DNA of 64,000 bases from Mesobacterium pallidum (GCF_019966535.1 NZ_JAIMID010000005.1:1-64000); one strand, 5' to 3'. Positions 8,599 to 18,785 are shown, counted from the first letter of the stretch. Notes: generated from the sequence alone by a model not told the origin. Translations and numbers: made by a program.

Positions 8599-9558
8599 AT
8601 GTCCTTCCGCCTGCAACCGACGCCGCCCGCCCGCCCCAACCGCTGCCAGCTGTTCGGGCCCGGGTCGAACACCAAGCTGCCGGCCAAGATGGCAGCCAGC
8701 GCGGCCGATGTCATCAACCTCGACCTCGAGGATTCGGTGGCCCCCGACGACAAGGTCCAGGCCCGCAAGAACGTGATCGAGGCGATCGGCGATCTGGACT
8801 GGGGCACCAAGACCCTGTCGGTGCGGATCAACGGGCTCGACACGCCCTATTGGTACCGCGACGTGGTGGACCTGCTCGAGAATTGCTCGGAGCGGCTGGA
8901 CCAGATCATGATCCCCAAGGTGGGCTGCGCCGCCGACATCTATGCCGTGGATGCGCTGGTGACGGCCATCGAGACGGCCAAGGGCCGGGCCAAGAAGATC
9001 GGCTTCGAGGTCATAATCGAATCGGCCGCCGGAATCGCCCATGTGGAAGAGATCGCGGCGTCCTCGCCCCGGATGCAGGCCATGAGCCTGGGCGCGGCCG
9101 ACTTTGCCGCCTCGATGGGGATGCAGACCACCGGGATCGGCGGCACGCAGGAGAATTACTACATGCTGCGCGAGGGTCAGAAGTACTGGTCCGACCCCTG
9201 GCATTGGGCGCAGACCGCCATCGTCGCCGCCTGCCGCACCCATGGCGTGCTGCCCGTCGACGGGCCCTTTGGCGACTTCAGCGATGACGACGGCTTCCGC
9301 GCCCAGGCGCTGCGCAGCGCGACGTTGGGCATGGTCGGCAAATGGGCCATCCACCCCAAGCAGATCGCGCTGGCGAACGAGGTCTTCACCCCCTCCGAAG
9401 CCGCCGTGACCGAGGCGCGCGAGATCCTCGCCGCGATGGAACAGGCCAAGTCCAACGGCGAAGGCGCGACGGTCTACAAGGGGCGCCTCGTGGACATCGC
9501 CTCGATCAAGCAGGCCGAGGTGATCGTGCGCCAGTCGGAAATGATCGCGAACGCCTAA
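8599..9558 (+). CDS. mcl1: L-malyl-CoA / beta-methylmalyl-CoA lyase
   Basis: A 319-residue enzyme of the CitE/malyl-CoA lyase family, matching Rhodobacter Mcl1 in length and sequence. It reversibly cleaves malyl-CoA to acetyl-CoA and glyoxylate, and beta-methylmalyl-CoA to propionyl-CoA and glyoxylate, in the ethylmalonyl-CoA pathway. Typical stretches are RPNRCQLFGPGSNTKLPAKM near the N-terminus, NLDLEDSVAPDDK (with the Mg-binding acidic region) and GKWAIHPKQI near the C-terminus. AAGGAG precedes the ATG at 8599 by six bases; an upstream ATG at 8569 lacks such a site. Confidence 0.93.
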   Translation: MSFRLQPTPPARPNRCQLFGPGSNTKLPAKMAASAADVINLDLEDSVAPDDKVQARKNVIEAIGDLDWGTKTLSVRINGLDTPYWYRDVVDLLENCSERLDQIMIPKVGCAADIYAVDALVTAIETAKGRAKKIGFEVIIESAAGIAHVEEIAASSPRMQAMSLGAADFAASMGMQTTGIGGTQENYYMLREGQKYWSDPWHWAQTAIVAACRTHGVLPVDGPFGDFSDDDGFRAQALRSATLGMVGKWAIHPKQIALANEVFTPSEAAVTEAREILAAMEQAKSNGEGATVYKGRLVDIASIKQAEVIVRQSEMIANA

Positions 9559-9606
9559 GCGATACACGGGTGGGCGCCCCGGCGCCCGCCCACCTTCGGG
9601 CCTGTC

Positions 9607-10998
9607 TCAGGCCAGCCAGGCCAGCAGCAGGACCCAGAGGCTTAGCAGCGTCCCGACACACAGGATGAAGCCGAGATTCCAGCGAAAGCCCACGTCCAGC
9701 GCCTTGACCTGTCCGAAATTCGCGATCAGCAGAACGGTCGCGGTAAAGGGCGACAGCACGCCCGAGATCGCCCAGCCGCCGACGATGGCCGTCACCAGCG
9801 CGGCAGGCGCTATGCCCAGCTGCTCGGGCGTGGGAATCAGCGGCGCCAGCAACGTCACGGCCAGGATCGGGTTCGCCCCCAGCAGCCCCATCAGCGGCAT
9901 CAGCCAGATGAATCCCACCAGCACCACCCCCGCCGGCAACGCCGCCGGGTCGATCCCGAGGCCATGCACCAGCGGCTCGAGCAGCGGCGCGCCGACGGTG
10001 CCGATATAGCCGGCCATGACCAGCAGGATCAGCTCGGCCCGGTAATTCGGCAGGTCGGCAAAGAGGTACGCCTGCACCCGTTCGCCGAGCGGCGCCGCGT
10101 CGGGGATCCCGCGCAGCTGGATCACCAGCCAGATGAAGGCGATCAGCGGCACGACCAGCGTGACGATGCCGACGATGCGCACGCCGGTCAGCTCGTGCAG
10201 GGTGAAGGCCAGCGTGCCCAGGACAGCGAGCAGGATGAACAGCGGTTGCAGCAGCCACCAGTTGCCCTCGGGCCTGGTATAGGCCGGCCGGTTCTGCACC
10301 TTGGGTCGAAAGATCGTGTCCAGCGCCCAGCCGCTGCCGGCGAACAGGACCATGCTGACCAGGCCATAGGGCATGGCGCTGGCCCAGCTGGCCCCCGGCA
10401 CCAGGGATGTCGTGATGACCATGGCAAACCCCAGCGGCGACCAGGTCAGCGAGGACAGGAAGCCGCGCTGGATCGCCAGAAGCATCCGCCGGGTGCGGAT
10501 CTGGCGGATCTGGGCATCGGGCTCCTTCGCGGCCGCCGCAGTCGACAGGCTGCCCAGCAGCGCGATGGCCCCGTAGTTCAGGACCAGCGCAAAGAGGTGC
10601 CCCCCGGCGGTCAGCGCGAGATAGCGCCGCCCCGGCGGCTGACGCGACAGGAAGGTCCCCGCCGCCCCGATGCCCGGAGAGGTCTGCGCCACCGCCCGCA
10701 GCGACGCCAGCGCAGCAAAGAAGGCCGCGATGAAGGCCGAGGCGCCGAAGCCCCGCATCACGATGGCCCCCCAGCCGGGCGTCGTCATCGCCAGCAGCAG
10801 CGTCAGCACGGCCCCCACGACCACGAAGGCCCGCCGCCCGGTCCGGTTCCCGGGCCACAGCAGCCCGACCAGCAGCAGCGTCAGAACAGCCAGCGGCACG
10901 GACAGCCCCGGCACCCCCCATTCGTCCAGGATCACCCCGCCGGTCAGCAGGACAAGCACGAGGCCAAGCGCCTTCTCGGCGGGTTTCGGGGGAGTCAT
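9607..10998 (-). CDS. Polytopic membrane protein of unknown function, permease-like
   Basis: A 463-residue very hydrophobic protein with roughly 11-13 predicted transmembrane helices. The overall look (repeated glycine/proline-rich helix breaks, ATVLLIANFGQVKALDVG near the end) recalls ion or carboxylate permeases, but I cannot place it in a named family. It is transcribed alone, divergent from ilvD and convergent with malyl-CoA lyase, so its neighbours do not suggest a substrate. Confidence 0.75.
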   Translation of the reverse strand: MTPPKPAEKALGLVLVLLTGGVILDEWGVPGLSVPLAVLTLLLVGLLWPGNRTGRRAFVVVGAVLTLLLAMTTPGWGAIVMRGFGASAFIAAFFAALASLRAVAQTSPGIGAAGTFLSRQPPGRRYLALTAGGHLFALVLNYGAIALLGSLSTAAAAKEPDAQIRQIRTRRMLLAIQRGFLSSLTWSPLGFAMVITTSLVPGASWASAMPYGLVSMVLFAGSGWALDTIFRPKVQNRPAYTRPEGNWWLLQPLFILLAVLGTLAFTLHELTGVRIVGIVTLVVPLIAFIWLVIQLRGIPDAAPLGERVQAYLFADLPNYRAELILLVMAGYIGTVGAPLLEPLVHGLGIDPAALPAGVVLVGFIWLMPLMGLLGANPILAVTLLAPLIPTPEQLGIAPAALVTAIVGGWAISGVLSPFTATVLLIANFGQVKALDVGFRWNLGFILCVGTLLSLWVLLLAWLA

Positions 10999-11128
10999 CG
11001 GCAGGGTCCGTCAGAAAATATGACCCTTCTCTGCGCCTTTGTGATCGGGCACGCAACCCCGCGACCCTTGCCGCGCTGCCCTGCGGGCGTTAAAGCAGGG
11101 GCGTTTCACGCGCGACGGAGTTGACCCC

Positions 11129-12961
11129 ATGCCCGCATATCGTTCCCGTACCTCCACCCATGGCCGCAACATGGCCGGGGCCCGCGGCCTCTGGCGTGCG
11201 ACCGGCATGAAGGACGACGATTTCGGCAAGCCGATCATCGCCATCGTGAACTCCTTCACCCAGTTCGTGCCGGGCCACGTGCACCTCAAGGACCTCGGCC
11301 AGCTGGTCGCCCGCGAGGTGGAAAAGGCCGGTGGCGTCGCCAAGGAGTTCAACACCATCGCGGTCGACGACGGCATCGCCATGGGCCATGACGGCATGCT
11401 CTATTCGCTGCCCTCGCGCGAGGTGATCGCCGACAGCGTGGAGTACATGGTCAACGCCCATTGCGCCGACGCCATGGTCTGCATCTCGAACTGCGACAAG
11501 ATCACCCCCGGCATGCTGATGGCCGCCATGCGCCTCAACATCCCGGCGATCTTCGTCTCGGGCGGCCCGATGGAGGCGGGCAAGATCGACATCGCCGATC
11601 TCGACATGAAGAAGATCGACCTGGTCGATGCCATGGTCGCCGCCGCCAGCGACACGCTGACCGACGAACAGGTCCAGCATATCGAGGAAAACGCCTGCCC
11701 GACCTGCGGGTCCTGTTCCGGCATGTTCACCGCCAACTCGATGAACTGCCTGGCCGAGGCGCTGGGGCTCGCCCTGCCCGGCAACGGCTCGACCCTGGCC
11801 ACCCATGCCGACCGCAAGCACCTCTTCCTCGAGGCGGGCCGCCAGATCGTCGAGATCACGCGCCGCCACTACCAGCTGGACGAGAAAGGCTTCCTCCCGC
11901 GCGAGATCGCCACGTATCAAGCCTTCGAGAACGCCATGAGCCTCGACATCGCCATGGGCGGCTCGACCAACACGGTGCTGCACCTGCTGGCCATCGCTCA
12001 CGAGGGCGAGGTGGACTTTACCATGCAGGACATCGACCGCCTGTCGCGCAAGGTGCCGTGCCTGTGCAAGGTCGCGCCGAACATCGAGAACGTCCACATG
12101 GAGGACGTGCACCGCGCCGGCGGCATCTTCTCGATCCTGGGCGAGCTCTACCGCGCGGACCTGCTGCACGGAGACACCACGACCGTGCACAGCGCGACCA
12201 TGGCCGAAGCCATCGGCCATTGGGACATCAAGGTCGCCAACAACCCCGAGGCGGAACGGCTGTTCAAGGCCGCCCCCGGCGGCGTCCGCACGACCGAGGC
12301 GTTTTCGACCGAGAACCGCTTCAAGGAGCTCGACACCGACCGTGAAAAGGGCGTGATCCGCTCCAAGGAGCATGCCTTCAGCCAGGACGGCGGTCTCGCC
12401 GTGCTCTTCGGCAACATCGCCGAGGACGGCTGCATCGTGAAGACGGCGGGCGTCGATGCCTCGATCCTGCAATTCAACGGCACCGCCTATGTCTGCGAAA
12501 GCCAGGACGCGGCGGTGAACGACATCCTGACCGGCAAGGTCAAGGCCGGCGACGTGGTGGTCATCCGCTACGAAGGGCCGCGCGGCGGGCCGGGGATGCA
12601 GGAAATGCTCTACCCGACCAGCTACCTGAAATCGAAAGGCCTGGGCAAGGATTGCGCCCTGCTGACCGACGGCCGCTTCTCGGGCGGCACGTCCGGCCTG
12701 TCGATCGGCCACGTCTCGCCCGAGGCGGCCGAGGGTGGCACCATCGGCCTGGTCGAACAGGGCGACAAGATCGAGATCGACATCCCGAACCGCAAGATCC
12801 ACCTTGCCGTGGACGATGCCGAACTGGCGCGCCGCCGCGCGATCCAGGACGAAAAGGGCTGGCAGCCCGCCGCCCCGCGCAAGCGCAAGATCTCGACCGC
12901 GCTCAAGGCCTATGCCGCGCTGACCACCTCGGCCGCCAAGGGCGCCGTCCGCCAGGTCTGA
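11129..12961 (+). CDS. ilvD: Dihydroxy-acid dehydratase
   Basis: A 610-residue IlvD, which dehydrates 2,3-dihydroxy-isovalerate and 2,3-dihydroxy-3-methylvalerate to the 2-keto acids of valine and isoleucine. The N-terminus [20 protein letters not shown] is typical. Iron-sulfur ligands are visible at Cys122 ([12 protein letters not shown]) and in the [10 protein letters not shown] motif from about residue 190. Length equals that of the E. coli-type [4Fe-4S] enzymes. GGAG lies eight bases before the ATG. The gene stands alone, followed by repeat R2. Confidence 0.96.
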   Translation: MPAYRSRTSTHGRNMAGARGLWRATGMKDDDFGKPIIAIVNSFTQFVPGHVHLKDLGQLVAREVEKAGGVAKEFNTIAVDDGIAMGHDGMLYSLPSREVIADSVEYMVNAHCADAMVCISNCDKITPGMLMAAMRLNIPAIFVSGGPMEAGKIDIADLDMKKIDLVDAMVAAASDTLTDEQVQHIEENACPTCGSCSGMFTANSMNCLAEALGLALPGNGSTLATHADRKHLFLEAGRQIVEITRRHYQLDEKGFLPREIATYQAFENAMSLDIAMGGSTNTVLHLLAIAHEGEVDFTMQDIDRLSRKVPCLCKVAPNIENVHMEDVHRAGGIFSILGELYRADLLHGDTTTVHSATMAEAIGHWDIKVANNPEAERLFKAAPGGVRTTEAFSTENRFKELDTDREKGVIRSKEHAFSQDGGLAVLFGNIAEDGCIVKTAGVDASILQFNGTAYVCESQDAAVNDILTGKVKAGDVVVIRYEGPRGGPGMQEMLYPTSYLKSKGLGKDCALLTDGRFSGGTSGLSIGHVSPEAAEGGTIGLVEQGDKIEIDIPNRKIHLAVDDAELARRRAIQDEKGWQPAAPRKRKISTALKAYAALTTSAAKGAVRQV

Positions 12962-13048
12962 TCCGGCGGCACGCTTGCGCGCTCAGGTTTCCTTTGCAAA
13001 CGGCCAGGCGACGCCCCGTCCCTGGCCGTTTCGCGTATCCGACAGGTC

Positions 13049-13189
13049 GGATGCCTCCGGCGGGAGTATTTTAGGAAAAGTGAAAGCAGAGGCGCCGATC
13101 CGCTCTTCATTGTGCCAATAAACTCCGGGGAGGTCGCCATAGTCGCGTCATTGGTCCGAGAGACAATGGCGACGGGGCTGGCCCCTCAC
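13049..13189. repeat. Composite palindromic repeat, copy R2
   Basis: Between the convergent ilvD and Lrp-type genes. It reads in the opposite direction to R4 and R5: the tail GGATGCCTCCGGCGGGAG first, then a diverged arm, a GCCGATCCGCT centre, the arm CTTCATTGTGCCAATAAACT, and about 50 bases later the G-rich hairpin sequence GGGGCTGGCCCC. The 50-base insertion contains its own dyad, GTCGCCAT...ATGGCGAC. Confidence 0.75.
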
Positions 13190-13206
13190 TCCGCACCCGA
13201 CAACAC

Positions 13207-13650
13207 TCACCCTCGTTCGTCCTTGGGCGAGCCCAGCACCACGTAGCTGGTCAGTGCATTCACATGCGGCACGGTGCCCAGCACCTCGGTGTGAAACCGC
13301 TTGTAGGCGGCAAGGTCCGCCGCCTCGACCCGCAGCAGGTATTCCACGGTGCCGGTGATGTTGTGACACTCGCGCACCTCGTCGCAGTAGCGCATCGCGC
13401 GCTCGAACCCTTCCTGTGCGGCCTTGGTATGCGCGCTGAGCCCCACCGCGACATATGCGATGAAGCCGGTGCCCATGGCCTGCGGCGACAGCACCGCGCG
13501 GTAGCCGGTGATCACCCCGGACTTCTCCAGCGCCGCGACCCGGCGCAGGCAGGCCGAGGGCGAGAGACCGACGCGCGCCGAGAGGTCCTGGTTGCTGATG
13601 CGCCCGTCGGTGCGCAATTCGCGCAATATGTTTTGGTCGATGCGATCCAT
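13207..13650 (-). CDS. Lrp/AsnC family transcriptional regulator
   Basis: A 147-residue Lrp/AsnC regulator. The N-terminal helix-turn-helix is DRIDQNILRELRTDGRISNQ and SARVGLSPSACLRRV. A C-terminal RAM ligand-binding domain starts near residue 65. Such proteins respond to amino acids and often control a neighbouring exporter. It is divergent from the LysE-type gene with 81 bases between the two starts, so it most likely regulates that exporter and itself. Confidence 0.9.
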   Translation of the reverse strand: MDRIDQNILRELRTDGRISNQDLSARVGLSPSACLRRVAALEKSGVITGYRAVLSPQAMGTGFIAYVAVGLSAHTKAAQEGFERAMRYCDEVRECHNITGTVEYLLRVEAADLAAYKRFHTEVLGTVPHVNALTSYVVLGSPKDERG

Positions 13651-13731
13651 GACCGTATTTTATTGCGTACAAGCTCGATTGCCACAAGGATTCGCAATCT
13701 TCTGCCGCGAAAGGTGGTCGATTCTGCGGCC

Positions 13732-14328
13732 ATGACACCGACCCTGATCCTTGCCCTTGCCGGCTTTGCGCTCGTCTCGTCCTTCACGCCGGGGCCGAAC
13801 AACCTCATGCTCATGGCCTCGGGCGCGAACTTCGGCTTTCGCCGCTCGGTCCCGCACATGGCCGGGGTCGGTCTGGGGTTCGGCGTGATGGTGCTGGGGG
13901 TCGGCATCGGGCTGATGCAGCTCTTCGACCTCCTCCCCTGGCTCGCGGACCTGCTGATGGTGGCCAGCGCGCTCTACCTCGGCTGGCTGGCCTGGAAGGT
14001 CGCACATGCCGCACCGCCGGCCGAGGCGCGGGCCAATGCGCGCCCGCTCACCTTCCTGCAGGCCGCGGCTTTCCAATGGGTCAACCCCAAGGCCTGGACC
14101 ATGGCCACGGGCGCGATCACGCTCTACGCGCCATCCCGCGACCTGCCCTCGGTCGCGCTGGTCGCCGCGATGTTCGTGGGGGCCGCGCTCGGCTCGACCG
14201 CGACCTGGGCCCTGCTGGGCGGCCGGGTGCGCAGCCTGCTGGACCAACCCCGCCGCCTGCGCGTCTTCAACCGGACCATGGCCGCGCTGATGGTTGCCAC
14301 GCTGATCCCGGTGCTTTGGCACCCCTGA
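13732..14328 (+). CDS. LysE family amino-acid exporter
   Basis: A 198-residue LysE/RhtB-family membrane protein with five to six hydrophobic helices. The family signature SSFTPGPNNLMLMASGANFG is at residues 14-33, with AAAFQWVNPKAW in the middle. Relatives export amino acids or derivatives; the substrate is not evident. The start is fixed by the family N-terminus. The divergent Lrp-type gene next to it is the likely regulator. Confidence 0.9.
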   Translation: MTPTLILALAGFALVSSFTPGPNNLMLMASGANFGFRRSVPHMAGVGLGFGVMVLGVGIGLMQLFDLLPWLADLLMVASALYLGWLAWKVAHAAPPAEARANARPLTFLQAAAFQWVNPKAWTMATGAITLYAPSRDLPSVALVAAMFVGAALGSTATWALLGGRVRSLLDQPRRLRVFNRTMAALMVATLIPVLWHP

Positions 14329-14405
14329 GCCACGGCCCGAGTTGCATCCGGGCGCGCGCGGCGCCATATACGGGGCGCGACGCATAGCGAAATGGGCCCG
14401 ATCCG

Positions 14406-15368
14406 ATGACCAACTACCTCGACTTTGAAAAACCCCTGGCCGAGATCGAAGGCAAGGCGGAAGAGCTGCGGGCCCTGGCCCGCCAGAGCGAAGGGATGGA
14501 TGTCGAGGACGAGGCCAAGGCGCTGGACAAGAAGGCCGCGGACATGCTGGCCGACATGTACAAGTCGCTGACACCCTGGCGCAAATGCCAGGTGGCCCGG
14601 CACCCCGACCGGCCCCATTGCCGTGACTACATCGACGCGCTCTTCACCGAGTTCACACCGCTGGCGGGTGATCGCAACTTTGCCGACGACCTCGCCGTCA
14701 TGGGCGGCATGGCGCGGCTGGGCGACCGCCCGGTGGTCTTGATCGGCCACGAGAAGGGCCATGACACCAAGTCGCGGATCGAACGCAACTTCGGCATGGC
14801 CCGCCCCGAGGGCTACCGCAAGGCCGTGCGCCTGATGCAACTGGCCGACCGTTTCAACCTGCCGGTCATCACGCTGGTCGACACCGCTGGCGCCTATCCC
14901 GGCAAGGGCGCCGAGGAACGCGGCCAGTCCGAGGCGATCGCCCGCTCGACCGAAGCCTGCCTGTCGATCGGCGTGCCGCTGGTATCGGTCATCATCGGCG
15001 AGGGCGGATCGGGTGGTGCGGTGGCCTTTGCCTCGGCCAACCGCGTGGCCATGCTAGAGCATTCCGTCTACTCGGTCATCAGCCCCGAAGGTTGCGCGTC
15101 GATCCTGTGGAAGGATTCCGAGAAGATGCGCGAGGCCGCCGAGGCGCTGCGCCTGACCGCGCAGGACCTGACCAAGCTGGGTGTCTGCGACCGCATCATC
15201 CCCGAGCCGCTGGGCGGCGCGCACCGCGCCCGGCCCGACACCATCACCCGCGTGGGCACGGTGATCGAAGAGATGCTGGGCGAGCTCAGCGGCATGTCGC
15301 GCAAGGACCTGATCGCGAACCGGCGGCGCAAGTTCCTGGACATCGGGTCCAAGGGCCTCGCGGCCTGA
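14406..15368 (+). CDS. accA: Acetyl-CoA carboxylase carboxyltransferase subunit alpha
   Basis: A 320-residue AccA, which with AccD transfers the carboxyl group from biotin to acetyl-CoA to give malonyl-CoA for fatty-acid synthesis. Conserved stretches are [19 protein letters not shown] at the start, [39 protein letters not shown] and [20 protein letters not shown]. Length is normal. A very strong hairpin follows the stop codon. Confidence 0.96.
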   Translation: MTNYLDFEKPLAEIEGKAEELRALARQSEGMDVEDEAKALDKKAADMLADMYKSLTPWRKCQVARHPDRPHCRDYIDALFTEFTPLAGDRNFADDLAVMGGMARLGDRPVVLIGHEKGHDTKSRIERNFGMARPEGYRKAVRLMQLADRFNLPVITLVDTAGAYPGKGAEERGQSEAIARSTEACLSIGVPLVSVIIGEGGSGGAVAFASANRVAMLEHSVYSVISPEGCASILWKDSEKMREAAEALRLTAQDLTKLGVCDRIIPEPLGGAHRARPDTITRVGTVIEEMLGELSGMSRKDLIANRRRKFLDIGSKGLAA

Positions 15369-15369
15369 T

Positions 15370-15430
15370 CCACCTGTCTGAACGAAGAAGGCCGGGGTCA
15401 CCCCCCGGCCTTCTTCGTTCAGACAGGTGG
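15370..15430. terminator. Bidirectional terminator with 28-bp perfect stem
   Basis: Between accA (stop at 15368) and the convergent M16 gene (stop at 15433) lies a perfect inverted repeat with 28-base arms (15370-15397 and 15403-15430) and a five-base loop TCACC. The arms begin CCACCTGTCTGAACGAAG and close with GGCCGGGG. AAGAAGG/CCTTCTT inside the stem provides short U-tracts in either direction. It fills the whole gap. Confidence 0.85.
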
Positions 15431-15432
15431 GC

Positions 15433-16731
15433 TTACAGCCCGGCGGGGGCGCCCACGACCACGAAGGTCATCGTCTCGGGGTCCAACAGCCGCGCCGCCA
15501 CCCGTTGCACATCCTCGAGCGTCACCGCGTCCACCTGTTCGTTCCGCGTGCGGGCATAGTCGATGGCCATGCCATCCACCTCCATGCCGACGAGGATGCC
15601 GGCGATCCGCGCATTGCCGTCGAAGCGCAGCGGGTAGGCGCCGGTGAGGTAGGTCTTGGCCTGGGTCAGCTCGGCCTCGGTCACGCCCTCGGTGGCCATG
15701 CGGCGCCATTCGTCCTGGATCACCTGGATCGCCTCGGCCATGCGGTCGTTGCCCGACGCGACCTGCCCCATCAGCAAGTCCGCCTGGTCCTTGCCGACCA
15801 TGAACGAGCCCACGCCATAGGTCAGCCCGCGCTTTTCACGCACCTCGGTCATCAGGCGGCTGTCGAACCCGCCGCCGCCCAGCACCGTGTTCATCACGTA
15901 GGCGGCAAAGAAGTCGGGATCGTCAAAGCCGATGCCCGGCTGGCCCCACAGCGCCACCGATTGCGGCGTGTCGAAGGGCACGACCGTAACCCCGCCGGGG
16001 AAGTTCAGCTTCGCAGGGCCGGGCAGCGGCGCGCCGGTTTCGGGCAGGCCCGCCAGCAGGTCGTCAAGCAGCACGGCCAGCTCTTCGGCGGTGATGTCGC
16101 CTACGGCGCTGACATAGATCCGGTCCCGCGCCATGGCACCCTCCTTGGCCGCCACGAGGTCCTCGCGGGTCAGCGCCGCGACGCTGTCCACCGTGCCGCG
16201 GTATGGGCTGCCATAGGGGTGATCGCCGTAGACCATCGCGTCGAAGGCCTTGGAGGCGATGTCGTTCGGGTCCTTCTCCGCCGAGCGCAGGCCGGAGATG
16301 ACCTGCGCGCGCACCCGCTCGATCGCGTCGGCGTCGAACCGGGTCTCGGTCAGGGCAAGGCGCAGGAGGTCAAGCGAGGCCGCGCGATTCTCGGTCAGGA
16401 AGCGGGCCGAGACCGACAGCGCATCGTCGCCCACGTCGAAGCCAAAGGAGGCGGCCTGCGATTCCACCGCCTCGGCAAAGGCACGGCTGTCAAGATCGCC
16501 CGCGCCTTCCTCGAGCAGCCCGGTCATCAGGTAGGTCGCCCCGCGCTTGGCGGGATCGTCCAGCGAGGCACCGCCCCGGAACCGCAGTTCCAGCGCGACG
16601 AAGGGGATGTTGTGATCCTCGACCAGCCAGGCGGTGATGCCGCCGGGGGTCTTGACCTCCTGGATGTCGATCTCGGCCCGGGCGGGCAGCGCGGCCCAGA
16701 GGACGATCAGCAGGGTTGCGAGAAACCTCAT
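15433..16731 (-). CDS. M16 family peptidase-like protein, probably the inactive subunit
   Basis: A 432-residue M16 (pitrilysin/PqqL-like) protein with a signal peptide (MRFLATLLIVLWAALPARA). The HXXEH zinc motif expected near residue 70 is replaced by TYLMTGLLEE, so catalysis is unlikely. The C-terminal half keeps the R/Y motif region (GGGGFDSRLMTEVREKRGLTYGVGS), which helps bind substrate. It overlaps the upstream M16 gene by four bases. Together they look like the non-catalytic and catalytic halves of a periplasmic heterodimer. Confidence 0.9.
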   Translation of the reverse strand: MRFLATLLIVLWAALPARAEIDIQEVKTPGGITAWLVEDHNIPFVALELRFRGGASLDDPAKRGATYLMTGLLEEGAGDLDSRAFAEAVESQAASFGFDVGDDALSVSARFLTENRAASLDLLRLALTETRFDADAIERVRAQVISGLRSAEKDPNDIASKAFDAMVYGDHPYGSPYRGTVDSVAALTREDLVAAKEGAMARDRIYVSAVGDITAEELAVLLDDLLAGLPETGAPLPGPAKLNFPGGVTVVPFDTPQSVALWGQPGIGFDDPDFFAAYVMNTVLGGGGFDSRLMTEVREKRGLTYGVGSFMVGKDQADLLMGQVASGNDRMAEAIQVIQDEWRRMATEGVTEAELTQAKTYLTGAYPLRFDGNARIAGILVGMEVDGMAIDYARTRNEQVDAVTLEDVQRVAARLLDPETMTFVVVGAPAGL

Positions 16732-18089
16732 TGGGTCACCTCCTTGTCGGTCGCCTCGGCCATGACCCAGCCGGTGACCGAGCTCTTGTCGTCAAAGACC
16801 TCGGCCGCGGCGGCCATGATCTCATCCGCGGTGATGCTGTCGACGATGTCCGGCCAGGCCAGCACGTCATCGACCGTCAGGCCGGACGTCAGCGCAGCGC
16901 CGTACATCCGCGCGAGGCTTTGCACGTTGTCCTTGGCATAGATGCGCGCGGCCCGGGCCTGCGCCTTGATCCGCGCCAGTTGGTCCGCATCGACGCCGGT
17001 TTCCATGAACTCGGCGATCACGCGATCGAGGGCAGCCTCGCCTTCCTCGAGCGTGACGCCCTCGGCCGGGACGATCACGAAGTTGAAGGTGCTGTCATCC
17101 AGCGAGGTGCCCGAGTACCAGGCGCCCGTGTAGACGGCGGTCTGGCTGTCGTATTGCAGTTTCTGCGGCAGCACGGCGGTCTGCGAGCCGCCCAGGATTT
17201 CCGACAGCAGTTCCAGCGCGGCGGCCTTGCGCTGGTCGCCGCTGTCGCGTTCCGGCGCGAGGTAGGACCGCGAGACGTAGGGTTGCGCCACCCGGGCATC
17301 CTCGTAGATCAACCGCCGCTCGGCGCGCTGCGGCGGCTCGGACGGGCGTTCGCGGGGGCCCAGCGCCGGGTTGGCGGGGATCACGCCGTAATAGGTCTCG
17401 GCCAGCGCCTGCACGTCTTCGGGCGTGGTGTCGCCGGCGACGATCAGGATCGCGTTGTTGGGCGAATAGAACAGATCGTAGAAGGATTGCGCATCCTCGA
17501 GGCTCAACTCCTCCATCTCGTGGCGCCAGCCGACGACCGGGGTGCCGTAACGATGGTTGAGGTATTGCGCCGCGCGCATCTGCTCGCGGAAGAGCGCGTC
17601 CGGGTCGTTGTCGGTGCGCATGTTGCGCTCTTCGAGGATCACGTCGCGTTCGGTCGCGATGTCGCCCTCGTCGAGGCGGAGGTTGACCATCCGGTCACTC
17701 TCCATCTTCATCATCAGCTCGAGCCGGTCGGCGGCGACGCGCTGGAAATAGCCGGTGTAATCGTAGCTGGTGAAGGCGTTGTCATTGCCGCCATTGGCCG
17801 AGACGGTCTTGGAAAACTCGCCGCTTTCCAGCATGTCGGTGGCCTTGAACAGCAGGTGTTCGAGGAAATGCGCCACGCCCGAGACGCCCGGCCATTCGTC
17901 GGCCGACCCGGCGCGGTACCAGACCATGTGAACGACGACGGGGGCGCGGTGGTCCTCGATCACGACCACCTCCATTCCGTTGTCGAGGGTGAAGGTGCTG
18001 ACCTGTTCGTCCGCGGCGCGGATCGGGGTGGACCCGGCCCAGGCTAGGGTGGGCAGGAGCAGCGAGACGCATAGGGAAATCAAGCGCAT
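16728..18089 (-). CDS. M16 family zinc metallopeptidase, catalytic subunit
   Basis: A 453-residue M16 peptidase with a signal peptide (MRLISLCVSLLLPTLAWA). The inverted zinc motif HFLEH is at residues 74-78, with the further glutamate ligand expected in ERDVILEERNM. It is therefore predicted active in the periplasm on small proteins or peptides. The start at 18089 gives a clean signal peptide; a longer frame to 18206 adds 39 residues before it. It is followed by an overlapping gene for an inactive partner. Confidence 0.92.
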   Translation of the reverse strand: MRLISLCVSLLLPTLAWAGSTPIRAADEQVSTFTLDNGMEVVVIEDHRAPVVVHMVWYRAGSADEWPGVSGVAHFLEHLLFKATDMLESGEFSKTVSANGGNDNAFTSYDYTGYFQRVAADRLELMMKMESDRMVNLRLDEGDIATERDVILEERNMRTDNDPDALFREQMRAAQYLNHRYGTPVVGWRHEMEELSLEDAQSFYDLFYSPNNAILIVAGDTTPEDVQALAETYYGVIPANPALGPRERPSEPPQRAERRLIYEDARVAQPYVSRSYLAPERDSGDQRKAAALELLSEILGGSQTAVLPQKLQYDSQTAVYTGAWYSGTSLDDSTFNFVIVPAEGVTLEEGEAALDRVIAEFMETGVDADQLARIKAQARAARIYAKDNVQSLARMYGAALTSGLTVDDVLAWPDIVDSITADEIMAAAAEVFDDKSSVTGWVMAEATDKEVTQ

Positions 18090-18230
18090 GGAGACCTCTT
18101 CCAGTGACGGACGGCAGCGATAGGGCATAGTTACGCCCCCCGTTTCCGGGTGCAAGCTGTCATACGGGAATGTGAGAGCGGTTAAGAAACCGTGTACGCA
18201 CCGCACGAGGGCGCGGTGCGTCGCCGGATC

Positions 18231-18785
18231 TTACTGCCGGCTGAGCGATCCGGGGATCGTCCGCCCGCTTTCGCGCCCCGAGGTGGGCGGGGCGGAGGGC
18301 ACGTATGTGCCAAGGCGCCGGAACCGTTCCGTCTCGGCATGGGCGTCGAGCGACTGGCGGCGGTAGGCCTTGACGTAGCGGTCGACCCGGCCCAGCCGGA
18401 AATTGGTGAAGCGCGAGGCGCGCTTGCGGAACGCGAGGTCCTCGGAGGCGAGCGTCCGCCGGATGTCGGCGGGCACGCCGTAGCGCGAGGCCTGGGACAC
18501 CAGCGCAGAGTCGCCGGCCGGGATGCCCGACGAGGCCGAGGGCCGGCCGCCCAGCGCCACGATGGCGTCGGCGTTCGGTGTCGGATCGACCAGGTTGCCG
18601 CTCCCCGGCGTCGGCGCCGGCAGCGCCGCGAAGCTCTCGGGCATTTCCAGCGGCTTGACCGGCAGGACCGCGAATTCCTCGGGGCCGTTGTCGGTGGGAA
18701 TGTTGAGGTTGCGCATCGAGATATCGCGTTCGCCGCAGGCGACGAGCGCGGTGCAAAGCGCAAGCAAGGTGATCAGCCGTATCAT
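18231..18785 (-). CDS. DUF3035-type lipoprotein
   Basis: A 184-residue predicted lipoprotein. The signal peptide MIRLITLLALCTALVAC ends in a lipobox with Cys17. The rest is Pro/Ala-rich with a C-terminal basic segment (FRKRASRFTNFRLGRVDRY). It fits the DUF3035 family, which commonly sits next to lspA and the M16 pair in Rhodobacteraceae. Function is unknown. It probably shares a transcript with lspA, 46 bases upstream. Confidence 0.83.
   Translation of the reverse strand: MIRLITLLALCTALVACGERDISMRNLNIPTDNGPEEFAVLPVKPLEMPESFAALPAPTPGSGNLVDPTPNADAIVALGGRPSASSGIPAGDSALVSQASRYGVPADIRRTLASEDLAFRKRASRFTNFRLGRVDRYVKAYRRQSLDAHAETERFRRLGTYVPSAPPTSGRESGRTIPGSLSRQ

Noticed and set aside
9565..9597. GC-rich hairpin after malyl-CoA lyase as an intrinsic terminator
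   Set aside because: A GGTGGGC/GCCCACC stem is visible, but no T-run follows in either direction, so a terminator call is not supported on sequence alone.
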